The notes beneath the pieces are model-generated. The model was not told the DNA's origin and ran no database searches. It saw only the letters and a program-made list of their open reading frames with translations. A stretch of 64,000 bases of DNA, taken from assembly GCF_013410945.1 (NCBI RefSeq), contig NZ_JACCCH010000001.1:868001-932000 (forward strand). Reading direction: 5' to 3'. Below, in pieces: positions 43,801 to 51,479 of this stretch (position 1 is its first letter; every line of letters begins with the position of its first letter). Position numbers and translations under genes: made by a program. The stretch comes from Leifsonia sp. AK011 (GTDB taxonomy: Bacteria > Actinomycetota > Actinomycetes > Actinomycetales > Microbacteriaceae).

Positions 43801-44303
43801 CCACCGGGCAGAAGTTCCCCGACGCGCTGTCGGCGGGTGCTGCGGCCGGCGTGAACGGCGCTCCCGTTGTTCTCGTCGACGGAACCGCTTCCGATCTGGA
43901 TGCCGGAACCGTTGCCCTCCTCGATGGCCTCGGCGTCGAGTCGGTGAAGGTGCTCGGTGCGAAGGACTCCGTGTCATCCGGAATCTACGAGGACCTCGGG
44001 GCGATTGCATCGACCAAGCGGATCGCCGGTGCCAACCGGTACGAGACGTCGCAGAAGATCAACGCCGACGCGTTCGACGAGGCAACCAGGGTGTTCCTGT
44101 CCACGGGCACGAACTTCCCCGACGCCCTCGCGGGTTCTGCGGCAGCAGCGACCCTCGGCGCACCGCTCTACGTCATCCCGGCCACCTGTGTTCCGCAGGC
44201 CGTCCTGGACGATATCGCGGGCTTCGCGCCGTCGACCGTCACCCTCCTCGGTGGCACCCCGTCGCTGTCCGTCGAGGTGGAGAGCCTGACTCCCTGCCCG
44301 TAA
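40830..44303 (+). CDS. Secreted M14 zinc carboxypeptidase with three cell-wall-binding repeats (CWB2)
   Basis: A 1157-residue exported protein with a signal peptide (MHSRVLAGVGGAVLVASLL, cleaved after ATAA). The peptidase domain has the zinc motif HGNEWEG (H-x-x-E, near residue 157), NNPDGR and DLHGYTN, with the third ligand His. A middle region of about 400 residues may hold a glutamine-amidotransferase-like fold. The last 300 residues are three CWB2 repeats, each beginning R-[IL]-A-G-x-[NS]-RY-x-T and containing a FPDAL or YPDAL motif. CWB2 domains hold proteins noncovalently in the wall. GTG start with a GGAG site. A probable peptide-scavenging or wall-maintenance enzyme. Confidence 0.87.
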   Translation: MHSRVLAGVGGAVLVASLLVPALPATAAIEPPALPIVRPTSELIDMPTSYPVQQPLPLFPDDPTDASINRGVIPYDEIAPFINNLMDFSNRVSAQVVGKSGLGRDIYLVTVTGRETPEETAQQLVWRDKVKYDPTAAAADAELQAGYKVPIWFNGNIHGNEWEGTDATLNYIRELATSTAPEVEELVESSRLYFTVVNNPDGRALGQRAVAAGYDPNRDMITGATSETAIIRDLSSIIQPTYFIDLHGYTNVLQVEPCGPPHGENYEYDLFLPHAYAAALAVEEAVVAANIPGNTYLSSTGGTTTENTGKIKIPYRDIRQGWDDWPPIFTPQYIAYQGGITNTVELPLGRANPATNPVNKERAAVNIQVADVVIKSIVGYVTEHRDALLTNQMEIFRRGLAGEPSVVIPADISAEDLPEGVPTEWTEIWDETDVYNADYPRSYVIPVGGGQRSETDAERLVQQLLVHDIQVDRATVPFTAGGTEYPAGSYLVDMHQPLRGLANVLLDEGSDISERVGDMYDISAWSLSLTWGADVVSVGSTTDPALGIPSEDVTSLDPIGDLPAAGTYLAFEPRGVAEWQAVNELLAEGIPLSQLPDGTILLGPDEASYAAAAAVADVFGVDFMANDGKALRDGPSKALGALKVAYTGSNEDRDMLAKLGFTATQVSATTITSGAVNLADYNLLWIGSSLSFSGQQAAGTAAVTEYIAAGKPVVGRGSSIASFVNTFGITTVGSSSASGSSNGIVNVTTNEDGVLGSWPQDTAFVSPAVRYTGLGENAVVEQTYPAEDLFVSGWWPTATRTAFEGQPAAVSAVGPSGSKAFLFGTSVVYRNHPIGAFSDIARAMYWASVPAATGVVAPGPDIERLAGDSRYTTAVEVSKAAFPETAPVVYIATGATYPDALSAGPAAAFEGGPLLLVKPTEVPAAVAAEIERLQPERIVVVGGTPSVSSAVFEELEDMTEDIDRIAGANRYETSRKIAQAAFGDAELAYIATGQKFPDALSAGAAAGVNGAPVVLVDGTASDLDAGTVALLDGLGVESVKVLGAKDSVSSGIYEDLGAIASTKRIAGANRYETSQKINADAFDEATRVFLSTGTNFPDALAGSAAAATLGAPLYVIPATCVPQAVLDDIAGFAPSTVTLLGGTPSLSVEVESLTPCP

Positions 44304-44323
44304 CGACAGCATGAACGACTAGA

Positions 44324-44366
44324 CGGTGGCCGTGGGGCTCGCACCATCAGCGAACCCCACGGCCAC
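44324..44366 (+). terminator. Terminator of the carboxypeptidase gene
   Basis: A perfect 13-bp stem (GGTGGCCGTGGGG at 44324-44336, complement at 44354-44366) with a 17-base loop, 20 bases after the stop. The next gene starts 51 bases later. Confidence 0.75.
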
Positions 44367-44417
44367 CTCTGTCACAGCACCACTCGAGCCACCCGTTCCA
44401 CAGATCCAGGAGTCACC

Positions 44418-45056
44418 ATGACCACGCCAAGCGACGAGAATCCTTCGACCGAACTGGTCACGCGCGAGGCATCCGAGCTCGTCGCCACGCGCAAGTCCGA
44501 GCGCGAGGGCAAGAAGAAGCGGCGGATGCTCGGCTGGCTGATCGGTGGCGGTGCGGCGGTCGTCATCGCAGCCCTGGTCGTGAGCTCGATCACGCTGGGG
44601 TGGTTCGCCCCGCAGCCCACGTCGGACGCCGGCGGACCGATCGCACCCCCCAACTCGTCGCCCGCCGCGACCACGCCTGGCGCGACGGAGGGCGGCACCG
44701 ATGCCGAGAACGGCGCTGGCGCTGGCGACACGACCGAGACCGAGCCCGATCGCCCGCCTGTCCCGGTGGTCGAGACGTTCGTCCTCACCCCCGAGGTTGC
44801 CGAGTGCGAGGACGATCGCACGGCGACCGTGCCGCTCTCCTTCTCGTGGACCACGTCCGGCGCAGACCGGGGCTGGATCGGCGAGGGAGTGAGCGATGCC
44901 TCACTGGAGCCGACGGCCGAGATCCCGACGTCCGCGGAGGGGTGGGGCGAGATCTCGTACGAGTGCCGCTACAGCGAGCGTGACTTCACCCTCACGTTTC
45001 AGGGCCCCGGGGGAACGACGAGCTACAGCGTCACGGTGCAGCGCGTCCTGATCTAG
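44418..45056 (+). CDS. Single-pass membrane protein with extracellular domain, unknown function
   Basis: A 212-residue protein. Residues 1-38 are a charged cytoplasmic tail (REASELVATRKSEREGKKKRRM). One membrane helix follows (LGWLIGGGAAVVIAALVVSSITLGW), then an acidic Gly/Thr/Pro-rich linker (about 60-115), and a small extracellular domain with two Cys (VAECEDDRTATVPLSFSW; ISYECRYSERDFTLTFQGPGG) that likely form a disulfide. The fold could be Ig-like. I do not recognise the family. It converges on galK with a 4-base overlap of stops. Confidence 0.6.
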   Translation: MTTPSDENPSTELVTREASELVATRKSEREGKKKRRMLGWLIGGGAAVVIAALVVSSITLGWFAPQPTSDAGGPIAPPNSSPAATTPGATEGGTDAENGAGAGDTTETEPDRPPVPVVETFVLTPEVAECEDDRTATVPLSFSWTTSGADRGWIGEGVSDASLEPTAEIPTSAEGWGEISYECRYSERDFTLTFQGPGGTTSYSVTVQRVLI

Positions 45057-46210
45057 TCCCGGGCCGCACCATCCGACGGCACGACTGTGAACATGGTGGG
45101 CTGGCCGAAGCCGTGCTCGGCGAACGCACCGTCGATGGCCACCTGGATGCGCGAGATGCCCTCGGTGGGGACGAGGGCGATCGCAGCTCCGCCGAAGCCG
45201 CCGCCGGTCATCCGTGCTCCGATCGCTCCATTCAGCTGAGCGGTCTCCACGGCGAGGTCGAGCTCGGGAATGGAGATCTCGAAGTCATCGCGCATGGAGA
45301 TGTGCGAGGCATCCAGCAGGTCGCCGATCGCGTGCGGGCCGGTCTCCCGGAGCGCGATGACCGTGTCGAGCACGCGCTGGTTCTCCGTGATGATGTGCCG
45401 CACGCGGCGGAACGTCTCGTCGTCGAGGATTTGCTGAGCCCGCGGTAGGTCGTCGACCGTGAGGTCGCGCAGGGATGGCACACCGAGCGTCCGTGCACCC
45501 AGTTCGCAGGATGCCCGGCGCGCTGCGTATCCGCCGGTGGCGTGCGAGTGCGACACCCCCGTGTCGATGATGAGCACCTGCAACCCGGCCTCCTCGAACC
45601 CGAGCGGGACGAGTGAGGACTCGAGCGACCGGCAGTCGAGGAACACGGCGTGGTCGCCGCGTCCGAGCAGCGAGGCCGACTGGTCCATGATTCCCGTGGG
45701 GACGCCGACGGCCTTGTTCTCGGCGAGCTGGCCGACCTTGGCGAGTGTTGCGCGGTCGAAGCCGAGCTGCCACACGTCGTTGAGCGCCACGGCGACCGCG
45801 CTCTCGATCGCGGCCGACGACGAGAGGCCGGCGCCCACGGGCACCGTCGACTCGATGAAGAGGTCCACGCCGGGCACGCCAGCAAGATCCGCGCCGTACT
45901 GCGCGAGGGCCCAGGCCACACCCAACGGGTAGGCGGGCCAGCCCTGCAGCCGCTCGGGCGAGAGGTCGGCGATCTCCACTTCGGCGACCTCGTCGGCGAA
46001 GGCGGACGCGACACGGAGGATGCCGTCATCCCTCAGTCCGAGCGCCACGATCGTGCGCCGGTTGATCGCGAACGGCAGCACGAAACCGAGGTTGTAGTCG
46101 GTGTGCTCGCCGATGAGGTTCACGCGCCCGGGCGCCGACCAGATGCCGGAGGGGGAGTACCCGTAGGTCTCCTCGAAGCCCTCGACCACGTCGTCCCTGA
46201 TGTCGCTCAT
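45053..46210 (-). CDS. galK: Galactokinase
   Basis: A 385-residue GHMP kinase that phosphorylates galactose at C1 in the Leloir pathway. Signature blocks: WSAPGRVNLIGEHTDYN near residue 24, PVGAGLSSSAAIESAVAVAL for ATP, and GARMTGGGFGGAAIALV near the C-terminus. The ATG at 46210 overlaps the galT stop (ATGA), so galT-galK is one operon. Earlier in-frame codons opposite galT are not conserved-looking. No galE was found in the window. Confidence 0.95.
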   Translation of the reverse strand: MSDIRDDVVEGFEETYGYSPSGIWSAPGRVNLIGEHTDYNLGFVLPFAINRRTIVALGLRDDGILRVASAFADEVAEVEIADLSPERLQGWPAYPLGVAWALAQYGADLAGVPGVDLFIESTVPVGAGLSSSAAIESAVAVALNDVWQLGFDRATLAKVGQLAENKAVGVPTGIMDQSASLLGRGDHAVFLDCRSLESSLVPLGFEEAGLQVLIIDTGVSHSHATGGYAARRASCELGARTLGVPSLRDLTVDDLPRAQQILDDETFRRVRHIITENQRVLDTVIALRETGPHAIGDLLDASHISMRDDFEISIPELDLAVETAQLNGAIGARMTGGGFGGAAIALVPTEGISRIQVAIDGAFAEHGFGQPTMFTVVPSDGAARD

Positions 46211-47310
46211 GCCTGCTGCCCGCTCACTCGTTCGATGCCGTCCCTGATGAATGCCGCCTGCGCCTCCGGGGGAACGTCGCCGATCCACGCACCCATCGCG
46301 GCCTCGGAGCCTGCGAGGTACTTGAGCCGGTCGGCGGCGCGACGCGGGCTCGTCACCTGCAGCATAAGACGGATGTCACCCCTCGCCACTCGCACGGGCG
46401 CCTGGTGCCACGCCGCGATGTACGGGGTGGGGGTGTCGTACAGGGCGTCAAGACCACGCAGCAGGCGCAGGTAGAGCGGTGCGAGCTCGTCGCGCTCGGC
46501 GACGGACGTGGCCGCGAAGTCGGGGACGTGGCGGTGGGGCAACATGTGCACCTCGAGGGGCCAGCGGGCCGCGAACGGCACGAACGCCGTCCAGTGCTCG
46601 CCGTGCAGCACGACGCGCTCGGAGTTCCGCTCGAAGTCGAGGATGCTCTCGAAGAGGTTCGGCCCGAAGTCGGCGATGGACTGCACGAGGCGTTGGGTGC
46701 GCGGCGTGACGTAGGGGTAGGAGTAGATCTGGCCGTGCGGGTGGTGGAGCGTGACGCCGATGGCCTCGCCGCGGTTCTCAAACGGGAAGACCTGCTCGAC
46801 GCCGGGCAGCGCGCTCAGGAACTCGGTGCGGTCGGCCCACGCCTCGATGACCGTGCGCGCACGCACCTCGCTCAGCGAGCCGAACGAACCCTCACGCTCG
46901 GGGCTGAAGCACACGACCTCGCAGCGTCCGTGGGAGGGCGCGGTGCGGCCCAGGCCCAGCCCTTCGAGATCGAGGGGGCCGAGTTCTGGGCCGAAGGAGG
47001 GGGAGCGGTTCTCGAACACCGCGACGTCGTAGGTGCTCGGCACCTCAGAGGGGTTGGTCGGGGTCTGCGGCGCGAGGGGGTCGAGGTCTGCCGGGGGCAG
47101 GAAGACGCGGTTCTGCCGCGCGGCAGCGATGGAGATCCAGTCACCCGTCAGCGGGTCCTGGCGCATCGTGGCGGTCGCAGGCCGTGGATCGAGGGTGCGG
47201 GCATCCACGGTCCGCTCCGCCGGCAGGGTGCTGCCCGGGTCGTCGTAGTAGATGAGTTCGCGACCGTCGGCGAGGAGGGTGTGGGTCTTGGTGATTCCGC
47301 CCGTGAGCAT
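46207..47310 (-). CDS. galT: Galactose-1-phosphate uridylyltransferase
   Basis: A 367-residue HIT-superfamily enzyme that exchanges UMP between UDP-glucose and galactose-1-phosphate. The active-site motif HPHGQIYSYPY (H-P-H) is clear near residue 180. The N-terminus has RQDPLTGDWISIAAARQNR, and VFENRSPSFG matches the family. Zinc-ligand-type residues are less evident, as in other actinobacterial forms. It is divergent from a DeoR-family regulator 57 bases away and starts at the ATG at 47308-47310. Confidence 0.94.
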   Translation of the reverse strand: MLTGGITKTHTLLADGRELIYYDDPGSTLPAERTVDARTLDPRPATATMRQDPLTGDWISIAAARQNRVFLPPADLDPLAPQTPTNPSEVPSTYDVAVFENRSPSFGPELGPLDLEGLGLGRTAPSHGRCEVVCFSPEREGSFGSLSEVRARTVIEAWADRTEFLSALPGVEQVFPFENRGEAIGVTLHHPHGQIYSYPYVTPRTQRLVQSIADFGPNLFESILDFERNSERVVLHGEHWTAFVPFAARWPLEVHMLPHRHVPDFAATSVAERDELAPLYLRLLRGLDALYDTPTPYIAAWHQAPVRVARGDIRLMLQVTSPRRAADRLKYLAGSEAAMGAWIGDVPPEAQAAFIRDGIERVSGQQA

Positions 47311-47367
47311 CCCATTACGATATCGAAAGAACAACTTACGAATGCGGAGAGTTTCGAAAGGGCGAGC
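47311..47367. promoter_or_regulatory. Divergent gal control region with repeated TCGAAAG boxes
   Basis: The 57-base gap between galT and the DeoR-type gene contains TATCGAAAGAAC (from 47321) and TTTCGAAAGG (from 47352), two copies of TCGAAAG about 30 bases apart. Repeated TTTC/GAAA boxes are typical of DeoR-family operators, so the neighbouring regulator probably binds here. Confidence 0.4.
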
Positions 47368-48129
47368 ATGAGCGAGGCACGACGCAGGCAGCTGTCGCAG
47401 CTCGTCGCATCCCGGGGGTTTGTGCGGGTGACGGACGCGGCGGACGAGCTCGGAGTGAGCGAGGTCACCGTCCGCGGCGACCTGAGCGCACTCGAGAAGC
47501 GCGGGGGCATCGTGCGGGTTCACGGTGGGGCGATGCCGAGCACGGCCATCCGGGAGTCGAGCCTCGAGGCATCCCTCGACCGCGATGCGGCAGCCAAGCG
47601 TGCAATCGGGCGGGATGCCGCGGCCATGGTCAGCAGTGGCGAGAGTCTCTTCGTCGACGCCGGCAGCACGTGCATGGCGCTCGCCGAGGCTCTCGTGGAG
47701 CGCCGCGACCTCAGCGACCTCGTGGTCGTCACGAGCGGACTCACGATCGCGCTCGCGCTGGAGCAGGCGCTGCCGCGGTTCACCGTGATCGTCACGGGCG
47801 GCACACTCCGGCCGCTCCAGCACTCCCTCGTGAACCCCTTCGCGGCCCCGATGATCGGGTCGCTGCGGCTCGACACCGCGTTCATCGGATGCAACGGCAT
47901 CCACCCGACCGATGGCGTGACCAACCTCAACCTCCCCGACGCCGAGATCAAGCGCCTCGTGATGGGCGTCTCCCGCCGGAACGTGCTGCTCGCGGATGCC
48001 ACCAAGCTCGGCCGCACCGACCTTGCCGTGATCGCGCCCGTCGCCGACTTCGACACCCTCGTGACCGCGGGCGAGGCCGACACGGCCGTGATCGACGCCC
48101 TCCCGCTCGACGTTAGGCTTGCCGCGTGA
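47368..48129 (+). CDS. DeoR/GlpR-family sugar regulator, probable regulator of galactose genes
   Basis: A 253-residue repressor. The N-terminal DeoR helix-turn-helix reads EARRRQLSQLVASRGFVRVTDAADELGVSEVTVRGDLSALEKRGGIVRVHGGA. The C-terminal sugar-phosphate sensor (DeoRC) shows FVDAGSTCMALAEAL, TSGLTIAL, and GCNGIHPTDGVTN. The inducer is probably a phosphorylated galactose-pathway sugar, judging by neighbours. AAAGGG precedes the ATG. The stop overlaps the GTG of the galM-like gene. Confidence 0.88.
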   Translation: MSEARRRQLSQLVASRGFVRVTDAADELGVSEVTVRGDLSALEKRGGIVRVHGGAMPSTAIRESSLEASLDRDAAAKRAIGRDAAAMVSSGESLFVDAGSTCMALAEALVERRDLSDLVVVTSGLTIALALEQALPRFTVIVTGGTLRPLQHSLVNPFAAPMIGSLRLDTAFIGCNGIHPTDGVTNLNLPDAEIKRLVMGVSRRNVLLADATKLGRTDLAVIAPVADFDTLVTAGEADTAVIDALPLDVRLAA

Positions 48130-49067
48130 CCGAGAACTCTCCCCGCATCCTGCCGACCGGCGACCAGTACGAACTCACTCACGGTGGCTTCCGCGCCGTC
48201 ATCACGCAGGTGGCTGCTGCCCTCCGCGAGCTCTCCTTCGAGGGCACCGCGCTCACGCCCGGCTACCCCGCGGAGGCGACCCCGCCCTGGGGCGCCGGGA
48301 TCGTGCTCGCGCCCTGGCCGAACCGCGTCGAGGACGGCGTGTGGACCCACGACGGTGTGACGCAGCAGCTCGACATCACCGAGGTTGCGCGCAACAACGC
48401 GATCCACGGCCTGCTGCGGTACTCGCCGTACCGTCTCGTGGAGCGGGACGCGTCATCCGTCACGCTGGCCGCCACGATCTTCCCGCAGCACGGGTACCGC
48501 TTCACGGTCGAGACGACGGTCACGTACGCGCTCGGCGACGACGGGCTGAGTGTCACGCACACGGCCACCAACCACGCGGATGCCGCAGCCCCCTTCGCTC
48601 TCGGAACGCACCCGTTCTTCTGCATCGGCGGCGTGCCCACGGAGGAGCTCGAACTCACCCTGCACGCCTCCACCCGCTTCGACGTGGATGCTCGCCTCAA
48701 CCCGCTCGCGGAGGTGCCCGTCGACGGCGACTTCGATTTGCGCTCCGGCCGCCTCGTGGGCGAGCTCCACCTGGACACAGCCTTCGGTGGTGTCACCACG
48801 GTGGACGGCGCCGTGGCCGTGCTCCGCGCCCCCGACGGCCGCGAGCTGCGCGTGCTGCAGGACGAGAACCATGGCTACGTTCAGGTCTTCACGACGCGCG
48901 AGTTCCCCTCGCCCGACGGGCCGCCCGAGAACAAGGACTTCCGTCTCGCGGTCGCCATCGAGCCGATGACAGCGCCGCCGAACGCGTTCAACTCCGGCCT
49001 CGGCCTCCGCTGGATCGAGCCGGGCGAGACGTGGACCGCGGGCTGGGGAGTCCAGTACTCTAGCTAG
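48126..49067 (+). CDS. galM: Aldose 1-epimerase (mutarotase) family protein
   Basis: A 313-residue mutarotase-like protein that interconverts alpha and beta anomers of galactose or related sugars. Family blocks: LPTGDQYELTHGGFRAVITQVAAALREL, APWPNRVEDGVW with the substrate Arg, NNAIHGLLRYSPYRL with the catalytic His, LGTHPFFCIGG with the second His, and FNSGLGLRWIEPGETWTAGW with the catalytic Glu near the end. The GTG start overlaps the regulator stop by 4 bases. Its placement in the gal locus supports galactose use. Confidence 0.9.
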   Translation: MTENSPRILPTGDQYELTHGGFRAVITQVAAALRELSFEGTALTPGYPAEATPPWGAGIVLAPWPNRVEDGVWTHDGVTQQLDITEVARNNAIHGLLRYSPYRLVERDASSVTLAATIFPQHGYRFTVETTVTYALGDDGLSVTHTATNHADAAAPFALGTHPFFCIGGVPTEELELTLHASTRFDVDARLNPLAEVPVDGDFDLRSGRLVGELHLDTAFGGVTTVDGAVAVLRAPDGRELRVLQDENHGYVQVFTTREFPSPDGPPENKDFRLAVAIEPMTAPPNAFNSGLGLRWIEPGETWTAGWGVQYSS

Positions 49068-49207
49068 ATCGAAGGGGAGTAGTTCCCGCGCGAGGTGACT
49101 CGGGCGGAGGAGCCATCGACATACTGGCGGGTCACGTGGACCTGCCCGGTGCTCCACCGGCACAGCCGGCGAACGAGACCTTCGGCCAGAAGACTGTCTG
49201 GCCGAAG
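49068..49207 (+). promoter_or_regulatory. yybP-ykoY manganese riboswitch with expression hairpin, upstream of the VIT-type transporter
   Basis: The conserved aptamer parts are present: GGGGAGTAG (49074-49082), ATCGACATACTGG (from 49114), and GAACGAGACCTTC (from 49171). GAAGG (49071-49075) can pair with CCTTC (49179-49183) to close helix P1. That same 3' strand is the start of a perfect 11-bp hairpin (49180-49190 with 49197-49207). P1 and the hairpin therefore exclude each other, the layout of a switch in which metal binding prevents the hairpin. Known yybP-ykoY RNAs sense Mn2+. Confidence 0.85.
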
Positions 49208-49254
49208 TCGTCGACCCCCGATCTTCGTGCCGGATCCCTGAGATGGAGATCCCC

Positions 49255-50340
49255 ATGACCACACCCCTTCCCGAGCGCGCTCGCACCAAAGCCGACATCC
49301 GGCGGTGGCGCCGTTACCTTGCGGCAGAGCGGGCCGAGGCATCCGTCTACCGCGACCTGGCGTCGCGTCGCGAGGGCCAGGAGCGCGAGATCCTGCTCGC
49401 GCTCGCCGAGGCGGAGGGTCGCCACGAGCAGCACTGGGTCGACCTGCTCGGAGCTGACGTCGGCACGCCGCTGCGGCCCGACCTGCGCACGCGGGCGCTC
49501 GGATGGCTCGCCAGGAGCTTCGGCTCCGTGTTCGTCTTGGCGCTCGCCCAGCGCGCCGAGGCCCGCTCGCCCTACGAGACCGATGTGGACGCGACGGAGG
49601 CCATGGCCGCCGACGAGCGCATTCACGGGGAGGTCGTTCGTGGGCTTGCGATTCGTGGGCGGTTGCGCATCTCCGGCACCTTCCGGGCCGCCGTGTTCGG
49701 CGCGAACGACGGTCTCGTCTCCAACCTCGCGCTCGTGCTGGGCATCGGTGCGACGGGTGTGCCGCCAGCAACGATCCTCTTCACGGGAATCGCGGGCTTG
49801 CTGGCTGGCGCGCTCTCGATGGGAGCAGGCGAGTACGTGTCGGTGCGCTCGCAGATCGAACTGATCGACGCCGCGCGCCCCGACCCGTCGGCGCGTGCGG
49901 TGCTGCCGGACCTCGACGTCGACGCCAACGAGCTCGCCCTCGTCTATCGCGCCCGCGGAATGTCGGAGTCGGATGCTGCGGCGCACGCCGCGGAAGTGCT
50001 CGACACACTCCACCTCGAGGCTGACCCCGTCGCCGTCGACACGGATCAGGATGTCGACACCATCGGGACCGCGTGGGGTGCGGCGATCTCCAGCTTCTGC
50101 TTCTTCGCCTCCGGCGCGCTCATCCCGGTGCTTCCGTACATCTTCGGCGCGACGGGGCTGACCGCCGTCGTGGTGGCGTCCGTGCTGGTCGGCCTCGCGC
50201 TGCTGCTCACGGGAACCGTCGTGGGACTGCTGAGCGGGGCATCCCCCCTCAAGCGCGCGCTGCGCCAACTCGCGATCGGCTTCGGCGCCGCCGCCGCCAC
50301 GTACCTGCTGGGCATCGCCTTCGGCGCGACCTTGGGGTAG
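49255..50340 (+). CDS. Ferritin-like / VIT1-CCC1 family metal transporter (MbfA-like), probable Mn/Fe exporter
   Basis: A 361-residue membrane protein. Residues 1-135 are a rubrerythrin-like four-helix part with Glu-rich metal sites (RYLAAERAEASVYRDLASRRE; LLALAEAEGRHEQHWVDLL; DERIHGEVVRGL). Residues 140-361 are the VIT/CCC1 transporter with FGANDGLVSNLALVLGIGATG and GALSMGAGEYVSVRSQ, and about five membrane helices. MbfA-type proteins export iron or manganese. The ATG at 49255 has a GGAG site 5-6 bases upstream. A yybP-ykoY riboswitch upstream points to manganese detoxification. The hairpin element copy 1 lies between this gene and the next. Confidence 0.9.
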   Translation: MTTPLPERARTKADIRRWRRYLAAERAEASVYRDLASRREGQEREILLALAEAEGRHEQHWVDLLGADVGTPLRPDLRTRALGWLARSFGSVFVLALAQRAEARSPYETDVDATEAMAADERIHGEVVRGLAIRGRLRISGTFRAAVFGANDGLVSNLALVLGIGATGVPPATILFTGIAGLLAGALSMGAGEYVSVRSQIELIDAARPDPSARAVLPDLDVDANELALVYRARGMSESDAAAHAAEVLDTLHLEADPVAVDTDQDVDTIGTAWGAAISSFCFFASGALIPVLPYIFGATGLTAVVVASVLVGLALLLTGTVVGLLSGASPLKRALRQLAIGFGAAAATYLLGIAFGATLG

Positions 50341-50384
50341 CGGCCCCTAGTTGCGCGCTGGTGCTAGTTGCGCCCCCATGGCGC

Positions 50385-50442
50385 CGAGTGTTCCGATATG
50401 GCTGTCATTCTGCGCGTTTTAGCAGCCATATCGGAACACTCG
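50385..50442. repeat. Stop-codon-proximal hairpin element, copy 1
   Basis: Perfect 20-bp inverted repeat (CGAGTGTTCCGATATGGCTG at 50385-50404, complement at 50423-50442) with an 18-base loop. It lies 2 bases downstream of the stop of the minus-strand gene at 50445. Copies 2 and 3 are at 51129-51186 and 53817-53880. Confidence 0.85.
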
Positions 50443-50444
50443 CG

Positions 50445-51053
50445 CTAGGTGATGGCCGTGATCCTGTAGCCCGCGAACGCGCCCTCGCGCGGGAGCGTGT
50501 CACGGATGATGTCGCGCAGTGCCTCCGAGTCGTCGCCGTAGATCACGAGGTCCGCTTCGTCGCGCAGGATCTGCCACGACCAGACCCTCCCGTGTGCGCG
50601 GAGGGCGGGCTTCAGTAGCTCCATGGCGCGGTCGAGTTCCTCGTTGTGCTGGAGGGCACGGGCATCCTCGAAGTCCACCCTGCTGATGCGCGGGAAGGTG
50701 ACGGCGAGGCCCTCGGACTGCCCGACCTTGATGGTGCGCTTCGGCGGAGTGACGAGGATCGAGCCGCGTGGCACGCCGAACTCGACCAGTGCGGATGCCA
50801 GTTCGGTGAGCGCCAGCTCGAGTGAGGACTTGAGCAGCATCAACTCGATGCCGCAGCTGGTGATGCGTCCGTCTTTGTCCACAGCCGAGCCGCCGCCGAC
50901 GACCGTCAAGCTCGGGATGCTCGCGCCCAGCTTCTCGACGATGGCGTCCTCGAGGTCCCCGCGGTGGATGGGCTGAAGTCGCGCGTTCAACTGCACGATG
51001 ATGGTCGCCTTCTTGGCGAAGAACGCCTTCGCGGCGTCGGTGAGCGCACTCAT
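50445..51053 (-). CDS. Hypothetical protein flanked by two hairpin-element copies
   Basis: A 202-residue soluble protein that I do not recognise. It opens MSALTDAAKAFFAKKATIIVQLNARL, has VVGGGSAVDKDGRITSCGIELML in the middle (about 50-72) and VWSWQILRDEADLVIYGDDSEALRDIIRDTL near the end. No signal peptide, membrane helix or catalytic signature is evident; two similar alpha/beta halves are possible. GGGAGA precedes the ATG. Element copy 1 lies 2 bases past its stop and copy 2 lies 75 bases upstream of its start, with extra shared sequence (GGTGCTRGTTGCGC) outside both. Bracketing suggests the gene could have moved as cargo. Confidence 0.55.
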   Translation of the reverse strand: MSALTDAAKAFFAKKATIIVQLNARLQPIHRGDLEDAIVEKLGASIPSLTVVGGGSAVDKDGRITSCGIELMLLKSSLELALTELASALVEFGVPRGSILVTPPKRTIKVGQSEGLAVTFPRISRVDFEDARALQHNEELDRAMELLKPALRAHGRVWSWQILRDEADLVIYGDDSEALRDIIRDTLPREGAFAGYRITAIT

Positions 51054-51128
51054 GGTGACTCATTCTCCCGCAGCGCGATGGTGCTGGTTGCGCGAGGCGT
51101 TGGTGCTGCCTGCGCGGGGTGCTTTCGC

Positions 51129-51186
51129 TGACTGTTCCGATATGGCTGTTATTTGGCGGGGTTTAGCAGCCAAATCGGAACACTCG
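51129..51186. repeat. Stop-codon-proximal hairpin element, copy 2
   Basis: Arms TGACTGTTCCGATATGGCTG (51129-51148) and CAGCCAAATCGGAACACTCG (51167-51186), slightly diverged from copy 1, with the same AATAAC/TTTAGC loop pattern. It lies 2 bases past the stop of the small gene at 51189. Confidence 0.8.
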
Positions 51187-51188
51187 CG

Positions 51189-51362
51189 TCAGAAGTCGGT
51201 GTGCGACTCCCGCTCGATGTCGAGCTCGGTCTCCTCGTCGGCCCAGGCCTCGAGCGCGAGGTCGAGCTGGCGGCGCAGCCACTCGGCGGTGAGGGGCCCG
51301 GATGCTTCGCGGGAGAGTAGCTGCTGCATCCGCTCGTCTGCGGTGCCGGTGAGATCGTCCAT
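51189..51362 (-). CDS. 57-residue acidic protein, unknown function
   Basis: A small protein (MDDLTGTADERMQQLLSREA at the start, acidic helix DLALEAWADEETELDIERE near the end) with an excellent AAAGGAGAA ribosome site 6 bases before the ATG. It is predicted to be almost all helix. No family is recognised. The reading frame extends further upstream but without a ribosome site. Hairpin element copy 2 follows its stop by 2 bases. It is divergent from the LysM lipoprotein. Confidence 0.6.
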   Translation of the reverse strand: MDDLTGTADERMQQLLSREASGPLTAEWLRRQLDLALEAWADEETELDIERESHTDF

Positions 51363-51479
51363 GGTGTTCTCCTTTGGGTGCCAGCTTTCAGTATCGTGCC
51401 GCCTGCGCTCGTGGCATGAGATTGACCGCCCGTTCCGCGCCGACAATACTTGAGGAAAAGTCGCAGGAGGGGAGTGCGT

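Noticed and set aside
51215-51230. Third copy of the TCA palindrome (CTCGATGTCGAGCTC)
   Set aside because: It is inside the coding sequence of the 57-residue gene, lacks the outer half-site bases, and is not near a promoter.
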